Positions 1-6,774 of a stretch of DNA of 24,572 nt are shown one piece after another; the stretch's first letter is position 1; each line of letters begins with the position of its first letter. The translations under genes and the position numbers were made by a program. Under the pieces are notes generated by a model, which was not told where the DNA came from, did no database searches, and saw only the letters and a program-made list of their open reading frames with translations. The stretch comes from G963676205 sp964342525 (GTDB lineage: Bacteria > Campylobacterota > Campylobacteria > Campylobacterales > Arcobacteraceae), in assembly GCA_964342525.1 (NCBI GenBank), contig CAYFGQ010000053.1:1-24572 (forward strand), given 5' to 3'.

Positions 1-503
1 CTAATAAAATCTTCTAAATTAAAAGTTTGAGGTACAAACTCCACTTCATCTAGTTTCATATTTGCACTACGAAACATATTTTCAATGATAATATTCCCCT
101 TATAATTTGTAGTGGCCATTAGCTTTTTATTTTTAAGATCAATAGGAAAATATATATTTGGTTTTGTAGCAAAAGCTAAAGGTACCCTTTGAAAATAACT
201 AGCAACTAAAGTAGCAGGTAAACCTCTTAATTGTTCACCAATAATATCACTAGAAAAAATAAAAAATTCTGAGCTTTTATTTTTAAATAACTCATATCTA
301 CCATCTCCAAAAGACATCTCTTTTAATTCAACTTCCAAACCAAGCTCTTTATAATACCCCTTCTCTTTTGCTATAATAAAACCAGCAAACTCATATTGGT
401 ATTTCCAATGTAATTGAAGTGAAACTTTTTTTAACTCAGATGATGCATTTAATAAATTTATTAAAAAAAACATAGACAAAAAAACAGAATAAATAAATCT
501 CAT
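1..503 (-). CDS. NMT1/THI5-like periplasmic substrate-binding protein or sensor (3' end outside window)
   Basis: The visible 167 residues start with a hydrophobic signal peptide (about residues 1-20) ending near NASSEL. A typical NMT1/THI5 (SsuA-like) fold opening follows: LQLHWKYQYEFAGFIIAKEK, then the GYYKELGLEVEL stretch. The family binds thiamine-pyrimidine, sulfonate or similar small molecules in the periplasm. In Campylobacterota this domain is often the sensory N-terminus of a histidine kinase or diguanylate cyclase, and because the C-terminus is missing here it cannot be told whether the protein is free-standing or such a fusion. The ATG at 501-503 is preceded by AAGGG at good spacing. 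The domain call is fairly sure; ligand and output are unknown. Confidence 0.75.
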   Translation of the reverse strand, partial: MRFIYSVFLSMFFLINLLNASSELKKVSLQLHWKYQYEFAGFIIAKEKGYYKELGLEVELKEMSFGDGRYELFKNKSSEFFIFSSDIIGEQLRGLPATLVASYFQRVPLAFATKPNIYFPIDLKNKKLMATTNYKGNIIIENMFRSANMKLDEVEFVPQTFNLEDFI

Positions 504-873
504 CAAATCCCTTAACTATAAGACTATCAATACATTTTATCAGAAAAATAATATAGATTCTTTAAGTATTTTGTAACTGGATTGTTTCATTTTTATATAT
601 AAAATAAAAAAGGAGACACATAGTTTTTTAAATAATATTATTAAATCAATCAACTTTCAAACAAGTCTCTAAATTTAGCCATTTATACTCCAGTAAAAAC
701 AAATAAGTTAGATAAATAATACTATTATCAAGTCTTTAATTTAGAAAAAAATTTATAAAAGATTTTTACTCTTTGTTACCGATAGACACCATTTGTTTTA
801 TATATAATCTTCTTTAAGTTACATAATTCATACAATAAGTTATAATCGATGAATATAATAACGTGGAGTTCTT
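504..873. other. Divergent intergenic region
   Basis: This 370-base AT-rich gap separates the divergent NMT1-like gene and cheY. It holds the cheY promoter and ribosome binding site at its right end and the ribosome binding site of the NMT1-like gene at its left end. An AGGAG-like motif near 610 is not followed by an open frame. I see no RNA gene, repeat or further coding sequence. Confidence 0.5.
841..846 (+). promoter_or_regulatory. Probable -10 element of cheY
   Basis: A perfect TATAAT lies 27 bases before the cheY start codon. A GGAG ribosome binding site (865-868) follows, five bases before the ATG. The -35 region (GTTACA near 818-823) is poor, as is usual for vegetative promoters in Campylobacterota. 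Confidence 0.5.
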
Positions 874-1260
874 ATGAATTTAAAAATTTTAGTGGTTGAT
901 GATAGTTCAACAATGAGAAAAATAATTGTAAATGTTCTTAAAAGTGGATTTAATATAGATGATGATTATATTACACAAGCAGAAGATGGAATGGATGCCC
1001 TAGGAAAAGTAAAAGCAAATAATTTTGACCTTATACTTACAGATTGGAATATGCCAAAAATGGATGGTCTTAATTTTGTTATAAATCTTAGAAAACTTCC
1101 AAAGACCCAAAATACACCAGTGATCATGATCACAACAGAAGGTGCAAAAACAGAAGTGATAGCAGCACTAAAAAGTGGAGTAAATAACTATATAGTAAAA
1201 CCTTTTAATGCCCAAACTTTAAAAACTAAACTTGAACCATTTATAAAAGCTGGAAAATAG
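874..1260 (+). CDS. cheY: Chemotaxis response regulator CheY
   Basis: A single 128-residue receiver domain. It has every CheY hallmark at canonical numbering: acidic pocket D9/D10, phospho-acceptor D57 in TDWNMPKMDG, T87 in ITTEG, Y106 and K109 in NNYIVKPF. The WNMP and NNYIVKPF stretches are characteristic of true flagellar-motor CheY rather than of a generic receiver. The family is phosphorylated by CheA and binds FliM at the flagellar switch. The gene stands alone, with its own -10 element upstream and a terminator overlapping its stop codon. No other chemotaxis gene is adjacent, and further cheY copies may exist elsewhere in the genome. Confidence 0.9.
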   Translation: MNLKILVVDDSSTMRKIIVNVLKSGFNIDDDYITQAEDGMDALGKVKANNFDLILTDWNMPKMDGLNFVINLRKLPKTQNTPVIMITTEGAKTEVIAALKSGVNNYIVKPFNAQTLKTKLEPFIKAGK

Positions 1261-1296
1261 TCACTATTTTCTAAGCTTTTATCCTTTTTATTTTTT
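1243..1296 (+). terminator. Intrinsic terminator overlapping the cheY stop codon
   Basis: ATAAAAGCT (1243-1251) pairs with AGCTTTTAT (1274-1282), and GAAAATAG (1253-1260) pairs with CTATTTTC (1264-1271), around a TCA loop. A small internal bulge (G opposite TA) separates the two helices. A T-rich run follows at 1285-1296. The left arm lies inside the last cheY codons and the T run extends into the 3' end of the convergent gene. On the minus strand there is no T run after the hairpin, so it is read as a plus-strand terminator. Confidence 0.65.
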
Positions 1297-2394
1297 CACA
1301 TACCTATGATTTGATATACCCTCCCACCATTTTGCAGTAGAACTATACTCTTTTAAAGGTATTACTTCACCCATTTTAGGATGGACTACTTTTACACCTC
1401 TTTTTTGGGCTTCTAATAATACCCTCTCAAATGGCTCAGTCCAAGAATGAAGTGCTAAATCAAAAGTACCATTATGTATTGGGAACATTATCTTTCCTTT
1501 TAAATCTATATGGGCTTGAACAGCTTGCTCTGGCATCATATGTATCTCTGCCCAATTTTCATTATAAGCACCATTTTCCATAAAAGTCATATCAAATGGT
1601 CCAAACTTATCCCCTATATCTTTAAAACCTCTAAAATATCCACTATCCCCACTAAAAAATATACTTGATTTTGATGAATTTATCACCCATGAAGCCCATA
1701 GGGTTTCATCCCCATCAAAAAGACCACGACCTGAGAAATGTTGAGATGGGGTAGCTGTAAAACTTAAACTACCATTTTGAACACTTTGCCACCAATCAAG
1801 TTCTATAATCTTTGAAGCATCTAGTCCTATCTCTACCATCTTTTCTTTTATTCCTAAAGGTACATACATAGCTCCAAAATTATCTTTTAGGGCATTTAAA
1901 CTATACTCATCCATATGATCATAATGATTATGGGAAATAACAATAACATCAATAAATGGCATATCCTCAGCTTCTATTGGGTTTTCATGAAATCTTTTTG
2001 GTCCCATAAAAGAAAAAGGAGATGCCCTTTGGCCAAACATAGGATCAGTTATTACGATTCTATCATCTATTTTAAATAAAAGGGTAGAATGCCCAAACCT
2101 TATCACAGAATTATCTTTTATATTTAAGATATCATCAGCTGTAATTTTTACTACTGGAATATTAAAATCCTCAGCTGGGGCAGAATCTTTTACGTCATTA
2201 TTATAATAAGCTTTTGAGATTTTCATAATTTTATCAAAATTAAATGCATCATAATCTAAATATTGATTTTTAAATTTACCATTTTCATAATTTACAGATT
2301 CATATTTTTGCTCTATTTGTTTTACACTACATCCAATAATTACAAGAGATACTAAAAATAGACCTAGTAACCTTATAAAAAAAACTCTTTTCAT
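1288..2394 (-). CDS. NAPE-PLD-like metallo-beta-lactamase-fold lipoprotein
   Basis: 368 residues. A lipoprotein signal peptide ends in the lipobox VIIGC (acylated Cys22), so the enzyme is probably anchored in the periplasm. The metallo-hydrolase motif HNHYDH sits at 155-160. Further metal ligands are likely H219 (TPSQHFSGR), D250 (SGDSGY) and H306 (FPIHNGTFDL). The stretches DPMFGQRASPF, MGPKRF and SHNHYDHMD match the N-acylphosphatidylethanolamine phospholipase D subgroup of COG2220 more closely than UlaG or generic beta-lactamases. The family releases N-acylethanolamine from N-acyl-PE; the substrate here is inferred. It is the last gene of the patatin operon, and its ATG directly abuts the TAG of the gene before it (TAGATG), suggesting translational coupling. 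It is a paralogue of that preceding gene, which has no signal peptide. Confidence 0.85.
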   Translation of the reverse strand: MKRVFFIRLLGLFLVSLVIIGCSVKQIEQKYESVNYENGKFKNQYLDYDAFNFDKIMKISKAYYNNDVKDSAPAEDFNIPVVKITADDILNIKDNSVIRFGHSTLLFKIDDRIVITDPMFGQRASPFSFMGPKRFHENPIEAEDMPFIDVIVISHNHYDHMDEYSLNALKDNFGAMYVPLGIKEKMVEIGLDASKIIELDWWQSVQNGSLSFTATPSQHFSGRGLFDGDETLWASWVINSSKSSIFFSGDSGYFRGFKDIGDKFGPFDMTFMENGAYNENWAEIHMMPEQAVQAHIDLKGKIMFPIHNGTFDLALHSWTEPFERVLLEAQKRGVKVVHPKMGEVIPLKEYSSTAKWWEGISNHRYVKK

Positions 2395-3378
2395 CTAAGC
2401 AATTTCCTTTTCTAATTCTATCCACCATTTTCTATCTTCAATTGCATTATATAAAGATAATACCTGTCCTATCATTGGAGTTGTGGTTTTTACATTAAGC
2501 TCTTTTGCTTTTTCTAATGCCCTTGTTATAGGCTCATCCCAAGCATGGGTACTTAGATCAAAACTAGCCCAGTGCATAGGAAGCATAACTTTAGATTTTA
2601 GATCAACACTTGCTTGAACTGATTCTTCAGGCATCATATGGATTTCACTCCAGTTATCATTATAAGCCCCACACTCCATACAAGCTATATCAAATTCACC
2701 ATATTTATCACTTATCAATTTAAAATGATTTTCATATCCACTATCACCAGATACATACACTTTCTTAGATCCAAGTATAGCCCATGATCCCCATAGATAT
2801 TCATCCCTATCAGATAAACTTCTTCCAGAGAAATGTTGTGTAGGACAAAATGAAAACTGCACACCATCAAAAATAAAATCCTCAAACCAATCAAACTCTT
2901 TTACTAAAGACTCCTCTATCCCCCATTTAGTTAATATTTGTTTATTATCTAAAGGTACAAAAATAGCACTCACTCTATCTTTTAGATATAAAAGAGTTTT
3001 TTTATCCATATGATCATAATGATTGTGGGTGATAAGAACCACATCAATTGGAGGTAACTCTTCAATAGGAGTTAAAGAGCCCTCAAATCTTTTTGGTCCC
3101 ATAAAATTAAAAGGACTAGCCCTATTGCCAAGCATAGGATCAACTATAAATGTTACCCCATCAATTCTACCAAGAATAGTAGAGTGCCCAAGCCATACAA
3201 GGGAATCTCCACTTAAAAACTGCTCCATATCTATTTTTAACCTAGGAATCTCATATGATGGTACAGCATCCTCTTTTTTCATATAATCCTTAGTCATATT
3301 TTTCAATCTACCCATAGAGATTTTCATTTTTATAGAGCTTAAATTGTGATATTTTCCATCTAGTTTTAATGCATTCAT
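2395..3378 (-). CDS. NAPE-PLD-like metallo-beta-lactamase-fold hydrolase, cytoplasmic paralogue
   Basis: 327 residues without a signal peptide or membrane segment. It shares with its downstream neighbour the sequences DPMLGNRASPF, MGPKRF, HNHYDHMD (metal ligands H118, H120, D122, H123), TQHFSGR (H182), SGDSGY (D212) and PMHWASFDL (H269). The family resemblance is to NAPE-PLD/RomA-like enzymes of COG2220, which usually act on phospholipid head groups, but the substrate is not proven. The ATG at 3376-3378 has an AGGAG site that overlaps the end of the patatin gene 10 bases away. The pair looks like a tandem duplication in which one copy gained or kept an export signal, placing the same chemistry on both sides of the inner membrane. 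Confidence 0.83.
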   Translation of the reverse strand: MNALKLDGKYHNLSSIKMKISMGRLKNMTKDYMKKEDAVPSYEIPRLKIDMEQFLSGDSLVWLGHSTILGRIDGVTFIVDPMLGNRASPFNFMGPKRFEGSLTPIEELPPIDVVLITHNHYDHMDKKTLLYLKDRVSAIFVPLDNKQILTKWGIEESLVKEFDWFEDFIFDGVQFSFCPTQHFSGRSLSDRDEYLWGSWAILGSKKVYVSGDSGYENHFKLISDKYGEFDIACMECGAYNDNWSEIHMMPEESVQASVDLKSKVMLPMHWASFDLSTHAWDEPITRALEKAKELNVKTTTPMIGQVLSLYNAIEDRKWWIELEKEIA

Positions 3379-3388
3379 TTTGATCTCC

Positions 3389-4291
3389 TTATATCTCTTT
3401 CAATCTTTGTTTTAAAGCTGGTATAATCTTTTTAGCGGCATCATATCCCACTTGTATTGATTCAAGTTTTGAATCAAAACTTCCCATATCTTTTGGTTCA
3501 TAATTTGGTCTGATGATAAAATCAGCATGATCCATCTCAAATTCACTTATCTTACAGTTTTGAAGTCTTGTGGCTGCATACATAATATTTAACATATTCT
3601 CTTTTGGCTTTTTTAATTTTCCACAATATATATCTATAGCTACAACTAAATCTGCTCCTAAAGCACGATTAAAATCCACAGGTACTAAAGAAAGTACTCC
3701 ACCATCCACAAGCATCTTATCTTTTGAAAAAACTGGTACAAAACCTCCAGGAATAGAAGATGATGTTTGAGATGCTTTTCCAATATTACCTTTAGTGATA
3801 AGCAAAGCTCTACCATTGGTAAGATCAGTTACTGCTATCCCTAATTTTTTAGGTGTATCTTCTATTTTTATATTTTTTGTTTTTTCATTTATCCAATGAG
3901 CAAGTTTTTTACCTTGAATCATTCCACCATTTGATAAAAAAGTAAGATCTTGAATATCACCCTCTTCAAGCTCATTTACAATTTTTTGCATATCATCATA
4001 TCCCATACCACTTGCATAAAAAGAAGCTACAATGGATCCTGCTGATGTACCAGTGATAATATCAGCTTCAATCCCCTCTTCTTCTAGGGCTTTTATAACG
4101 CCAAGATGTACAAAACCTCTCACACCTCCACCACCAAAGGCTATACCTAAAGTTTTTTTATCATCACTTAAAGCTTCTATCTCTTTTATAGTTTTTGTCT
4201 CTAAATTATCATATTGATTTTTTACAGAACAACCTGTAACTCCAAAAACAACTACTATTGTAAAAACTACATATTTAAATATATTTTTCAT
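3389..4291 (-). CDS. Patatin-like phospholipase lipoprotein
   Basis: 300 residues with a lipoprotein signal (GVTGC, Cys21). The patatin catalytic elements are complete. The oxyanion-hole glycine loop is GGGGVRG (53-59), the nucleophile is Ser83 in GTSAGS, and the partner Asp196 is in VDGG. Overall size and order resemble the RssA/NTE type of bacterial patatins, which cut acyl chains from phospholipids or lysophospholipids. The lipobox suggests an outer- or inner-membrane-anchored periplasmic enzyme. It is the first gene of a three-gene unit with the two NAPE-PLD-like enzymes and is preceded by operator copy A. An AGGAG lies 10 bases before the ATG, and a short overlapping out-of-frame ATG at 4296-4298 lies between them, which may lower initiation. 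Confidence 0.87.
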   Translation of the reverse strand: MKNIFKYVVFTIVVVFGVTGCSVKNQYDNLETKTIKEIEALSDDKKTLGIAFGGGGVRGFVHLGVIKALEEEGIEADIITGTSAGSIVASFYASGMGYDDMQKIVNELEEGDIQDLTFLSNGGMIQGKKLAHWINEKTKNIKIEDTPKKLGIAVTDLTNGRALLITKGNIGKASQTSSSIPGGFVPVFSKDKMLVDGGVLSLVPVDFNRALGADLVVAIDIYCGKLKKPKENMLNIMYAATRLQNCKISEFEMDHADFIIRPNYEPKDMGSFDSKLESIQVGYDAAKKIIPALKQRLKEI

Positions 4292-4401
4292 ATTTCATTT
4301 TCTCCTTTAGTATTAAAAGTTTCATCTTTTAAAAACTTTATAATCCTAAATAAAATTTGTGGGAAATTTAAGGGATTAAAAAAAGATTTATTCTATTCAC
4401 T

Positions 4402-4467
4402 TAAACTATACTCAGAAGTTTAGTATATAAAATCTTAATCATTAATTAAACTATACAGTTTAGTTTA
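4402..4467. promoter_or_regulatory. TetR-type operator region A (patatin operon)
   Basis: The main palindrome (4447-4467) consists of half-sites TAAACTATAC and GTTTAGTTTA around one central base, with 9 of 10 positions symmetric. A second, wider element begins 45 bases earlier at 4402: TAAACTATAC, six bases ending AGAA, then GTTTAGTATA. The same two elements with the same 45-base offset occur at 6009-6074 beside the TetR gene, so this is read as a binding region for that regulator in front of the patatin/metallo-hydrolase unit. The palindrome overlaps the last codons and stop of the small lipoprotein gene. Confidence 0.7.
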
Positions 4468-4696
4468 TTTTATCAATATAGGATAATTCTATATCTACTA
4501 TTTTTTTATTTTCCCCATATAAAGGAGTTAAAACCTCGTCCCAATAAATATAAGAGTCTTTATCATCCAAGCTTACTTCCCATACAACTTCTGAGCTACT
4601 AGGAACATCACACTTAGCATTAAGAAATGCCGTACAACCAGTAAAAAATATTACCATCAAAACTAAAGATACATATGCCTTAAAACTAATTTTCAT
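4460..4696 (-). CDS. Small predicted lipoprotein
   Basis: 78 residues. An N-terminal hydrophobic segment ends in the lipobox FFTGC (Cys21), leaving a mature part of about 58 residues. A second cysteine (Cys29) lies nearby and the rest is acidic with no recognised motif. An AGGAG site lies ten bases before the ATG. It is the third gene of the SDR unit, 13 bases after the membrane protein gene, and its 3' end is embedded in operator region A. The operon position suggests a helper of the SDR and membrane protein; no function can be assigned from sequence. Confidence 0.7.
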   Translation of the reverse strand: MKISFKAYVSLVLMVIFFTGCTAFLNAKCDVPSSSEVVWEVSLDDKDSYIYWDEVLTPLYGENKKIVDIELSYIDKIN

Positions 4697-4709
4697 AACT
4701 TTATGTCTC

Positions 4710-5204
4710 CTAATTAGATACTTTTAATATCTCACTATAATAAATATCAGCTCTTTCTTCTGAGAAATGATCAATTGCAAAACCACTAAGCCCCAACAAC
4801 ATAAATACTAAACCTATAGATTGAAAAATCATTCCTCCAAAAAAATATGCTAAAAGCCCTGTTAAAATAAATATTGTCATAGCTATTCTTGTATAGGGAT
4901 ACCATTTTTTAAACTCTTCAACTCTTTTTTTCTCTGCATTTATAAACTGATCTTTTTCTGACTTATATAGATATGAAGACTCTATTATTCTTTTTTGATT
5001 TAAAGAACTCATGGAAAAGCCACTTCCTATTAAAAGCATACTAAAAAGTAATAAAGGTAAAACTATAGCTTTTGAAAAAGGAGTTGTTCCTGTTTTATAA
5101 AAAAGAAAAGTTCCAATTAATAGGATAAGCCCTAAAATAAGAATTATCCTAGCTTCTAACATTTCACCTTTACACCAAGATATAGTATGCTCAATAAATT
5201 CCAT
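4710..5204 (-). CDS. Four-helix integral membrane protein of unknown function
   Basis: 164 residues with four predicted membrane helices at about 18-36, 46-64, 106-122 and 126-145. A charged loop between helices 2 and 3 (about 68-104) is rich in Lys and Glu. I do not recognise the family. AAGGAT precedes the ATG by six bases. It starts 9 bases after the SDR stop and is followed closely by the small lipoprotein, so all three are probably co-transcribed from the promoter at operator region B. The context suggests a role at the membrane in the lipid-type module. Confidence 0.75.
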   Translation of the reverse strand: MEFIEHTISWCKGEMLEARIILILGLILLIGTFLFYKTGTTPFSKAIVLPLLLFSMLLIGSGFSMSSLNQKRIIESSYLYKSEKDQFINAEKKRVEEFKKWYPYTRIAMTIFILTGLLAYFFGGMIFQSIGLVFMLLGLSGFAIDHFSEERADIYYSEILKVSN

Positions 5205-5213
5205 GATATATCC

Positions 5214-5993
5214 TTATTTAACTTCTTGCATTTGTCTTATTTGTTTAAGCATCACTTTTTTAGGAGTAAAAGGAATCGCTCCCATCATAAGTTTTTGTGA
5301 AAATGTTAAACCAGATACAATATCAATATCTCCCCTCAACATTGCCATATAACCATCCTCAGCCACACTTTTTGCACTTACTGTTTTATCAAATAAATCT
5401 GTTTTATCCATACCTGAAGTTTTTGCAAACTCTGTCTCAGTAGCTCCTGGCATAAGATTTGTCACTGTAATATTTTTATCATATAACTCTTCAGATAAGG
5501 CATTTGAGAAAAATGTCACATAAGCTTTTGTAGCAAAATAGATAGCTTGAAGTGGTCCTGGCATAAATGAAGCTGTAGATGAGACATTTAAAATCTTTCC
5601 TGAATCTCTTTTTATCATCTGAGGTAAAAATAAATATGTAAGTTCAGTAAGAGCCATCATATTTAAATTTATCATTTGTTGTTGCCTATCCCATGAAAGC
5701 TCATGAAACTTTCCCCTTAATCCAAATCCTGCATTATTTATAAGATACTCTACTTCTATATTTTTAGATTTAACTTCTTCATATAATTCACTAGCACTAT
5801 TTACTTTACTCAAATCCTTTACAATAGTCTCTACCTTAATAGAATAATTAGTCTCTAAAGAAAACTTCAAATCCTCTAACTCTTTTTGTCTTCTAGCAAC
5901 TAAAACTAAATCTCCACCTTGCTTAGCATGAATTTTTGCTAACTCTTTTCCTATACCTGAACTTGCACCTGTGATTAAAGCTACTTTTTGCAT
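5214..5993 (-). CDS. Short-chain dehydrogenase/reductase (classical SDR)
   Basis: 259 residues. The Rossmann cofactor motif TGASSGIG (8-15) and the NNAG motif (86-89) are intact. So is the catalytic set Ser139, Tyr152 and Lys156 (YFATK). The early arginine pair (ARR, residues 33-35) after beta-strand 2 favours NADPH. It resembles the YqjQ/DltE-type SDRs, many of which act on lipids, ketones or fatty-acyl derivatives; the real substrate is unknown. It is the first gene of the unit divergent from the tetR genes, with a GGAGAAAAG ribosome binding region immediately downstream of operator region B. Control by the neighbouring TetR protein is therefore likely. Confidence 0.9.
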   Translation of the reverse strand: MQKVALITGASSGIGKELAKIHAKQGGDLVLVARRQKELEDLKFSLETNYSIKVETIVKDLSKVNSASELYEEVKSKNIEVEYLINNAGFGLRGKFHELSWDRQQQMINLNMMALTELTYLFLPQMIKRDSGKILNVSSTASFMPGPLQAIYFATKAYVTFFSNALSEELYDKNITVTNLMPGATETEFAKTSGMDKTDLFDKTVSAKSVAEDGYMAMLRGDIDIVSGLTFSQKLMMGAIPFTPKKVMLKQIRQMQEVK

Positions 5994-6008
5994 TTCTTTT
6001 CTCCATTT

Positions 6009-6074
6009 TAAACTATACGGAGAAGTTTAATATAAGAAAACTTAATTATAAATTAAACTATACTGTTTAGTTTA
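6009..6074. promoter_or_regulatory. TetR-type operator region B (SDR / tetR divergent promoter)
   Basis: The main palindrome (6054-6074) has half-sites TAAACTATAC and GTTTAGTTTA around a central T, differing from region A only in that centre base. A wider companion starts at 6009: TAAACTATAC, six bases ending AGAA, then GTTTAATATA. Its offset is 45 bases, exactly as in region A. On the plus side the palindrome covers the -35 position of the first tetR gene; on the minus side both elements lie upstream of the SDR start. The arrangement fits autoregulation plus repression of the SDR unit. Confidence 0.75.
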
Positions 6075-6092
6075 TTTTAATATTTTATCCTC

Positions 6093-6098
6093 TATAAT
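6093..6098 (+). promoter_or_regulatory. -10 element of the first tetR gene, six bases from the start codon
   Basis: TATAAT is followed by only six bases before the ATG at 6105, so transcription would begin at or next to the start codon. No Shine-Dalgarno motif precedes the ATG. This points to a leaderless transcript, or else to a translation start further downstream. Confidence 0.55.
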
Positions 6099-6104
6099 TT
6101 CACT

Positions 6105-6752
6105 ATGAAAAGAAATAGACCACTAAATCAAGAAAAAAGAGATGCCATCATAAAAGCATCTATAAATGAGTTTTATCAAAAAGGTTATGAAGCATCAAGC
6201 ATGGACACAATTGCAAAGGAAGCAAATGTATCTAAAGCAACGGTATATAATCATTTCAATACAAAAGAGGAACTCTTTTTTAATATAGCTCAAATATTTA
6301 TGGATAAATTTGAAAAAAGTTTTCAATACACTTACTCTAAAGATAAAGATATAAAAGAGCAACTAAAAGATATAGCAAAAAAAGAGATAGAATTTCTATC
6401 AATACAAGAAAACATCACCCTTATACAAATAGTAACAGTGATGCTAATTCAAAGAAATGAGATAGGAATAAAACTAATAGAGCAAAAAAATGGTAAAGAG
6501 ATAAATATTGAGATGACAAAAAAATGGCTAGAAGATGCAAAAGCAGATAAAAAACTAAATTTTGATGATCCCTATTTTGTGGCAAAACAATTTATTGGTA
6601 TGATAAAATCCTTTGCTTTTTATCCTCAACTATATGGAGCACCTTTAATTAATAAAAAAGAAGCTGATACCTTGATTGAGAAAAGTGTAGAGATGATATT
6701 ATCACAATACAAAGTAAAATGCCCTATACTAAACTATTTAGTTCATTCTTAA
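6105..6752 (+). CDS. TetR/AcrR-family transcriptional regulator (first of tandem pair)
   Basis: 215 residues. The TetR N-terminal helix-turn-helix domain spans about residues 8-56, with the signature SMDTIAKEANVSKATVYNHF containing the recognition helix. The C-terminal ligand domain carries the stretch KQFIGMIKSFAFYPQ shared with the next gene. The final 12 or so residues (CPILNYLVHS) have no counterpart in the paralogue and are encoded by operator-like DNA at 6730-6745. The gene is divergent from the SDR unit and its promoter is overlapped by operator B, so it probably represses itself and the lipid module until a ligand, perhaps a fatty acid or membrane stress product, is bound. The ligand is unknown. 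Confidence 0.9.
   Translation: MKRNRPLNQEKRDAIIKASINEFYQKGYEASSMDTIAKEANVSKATVYNHFNTKEELFFNIAQIFMDKFEKSFQYTYSKDKDIKEQLKDIAKKEIEFLSIQENITLIQIVTVMLIQRNEIGIKLIEQKNGKEINIEMTKKWLEDAKADKKLNFDDPYFVAKQFIGMIKSFAFYPQLYGAPLINKKEADTLIEKSVEMILSQYKVKCPILNYLVHS
6730..6745. promoter_or_regulatory. Compressed operator-like dyad before the second tetR gene
   Basis: TAAACTA and TAGTTCA (reverse complement TGAACTA) are separated by two bases. These are the outer halves of the operator seen in regions A and B, but the spacing is 2 instead of 7 bases and one position differs. It lies inside the last codons of the first tetR gene, about 18 bases before the -10 of the second. Binding is plausible but uncertain because the spacing differs. 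Confidence 0.35.
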
Positions 6753-6762
6753 AATTATATGT

Positions 6763-6768
6763 TATAAT
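6763..6768 (+). promoter_or_regulatory. -10 element of the second tetR gene, six bases from the start codon
   Basis: TATAAT is again followed by exactly six bases before the ATG at 6775, and no Shine-Dalgarno motif is present. The same geometry as at 6093-6098 suggests that the promoter/start arrangement was duplicated with the gene and is functional. Confidence 0.5.
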
Positions 6769-6774
6769 AAATAC

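Noticed and set aside
601..640. AGGAG-like motif followed by AT-rich DNA, considered as the start of a small gene upstream of cheY.
   Set aside because: No start codon with a useful open frame follows at proper spacing.
3023..3286. Plus-strand open frame of 87 codons inside the cytoplasmic NAPE-PLD-like gene.
   Set aside because: It is antisense to a gene with clear motifs, has no ribosome site, and its product has no recognisable domain.
4214..4423. Plus-strand open frame of 69 codons across the patatin promoter region.
   Set aside because: It crosses the patatin start and operator region A, has an unlikely composition and no ribosome site.
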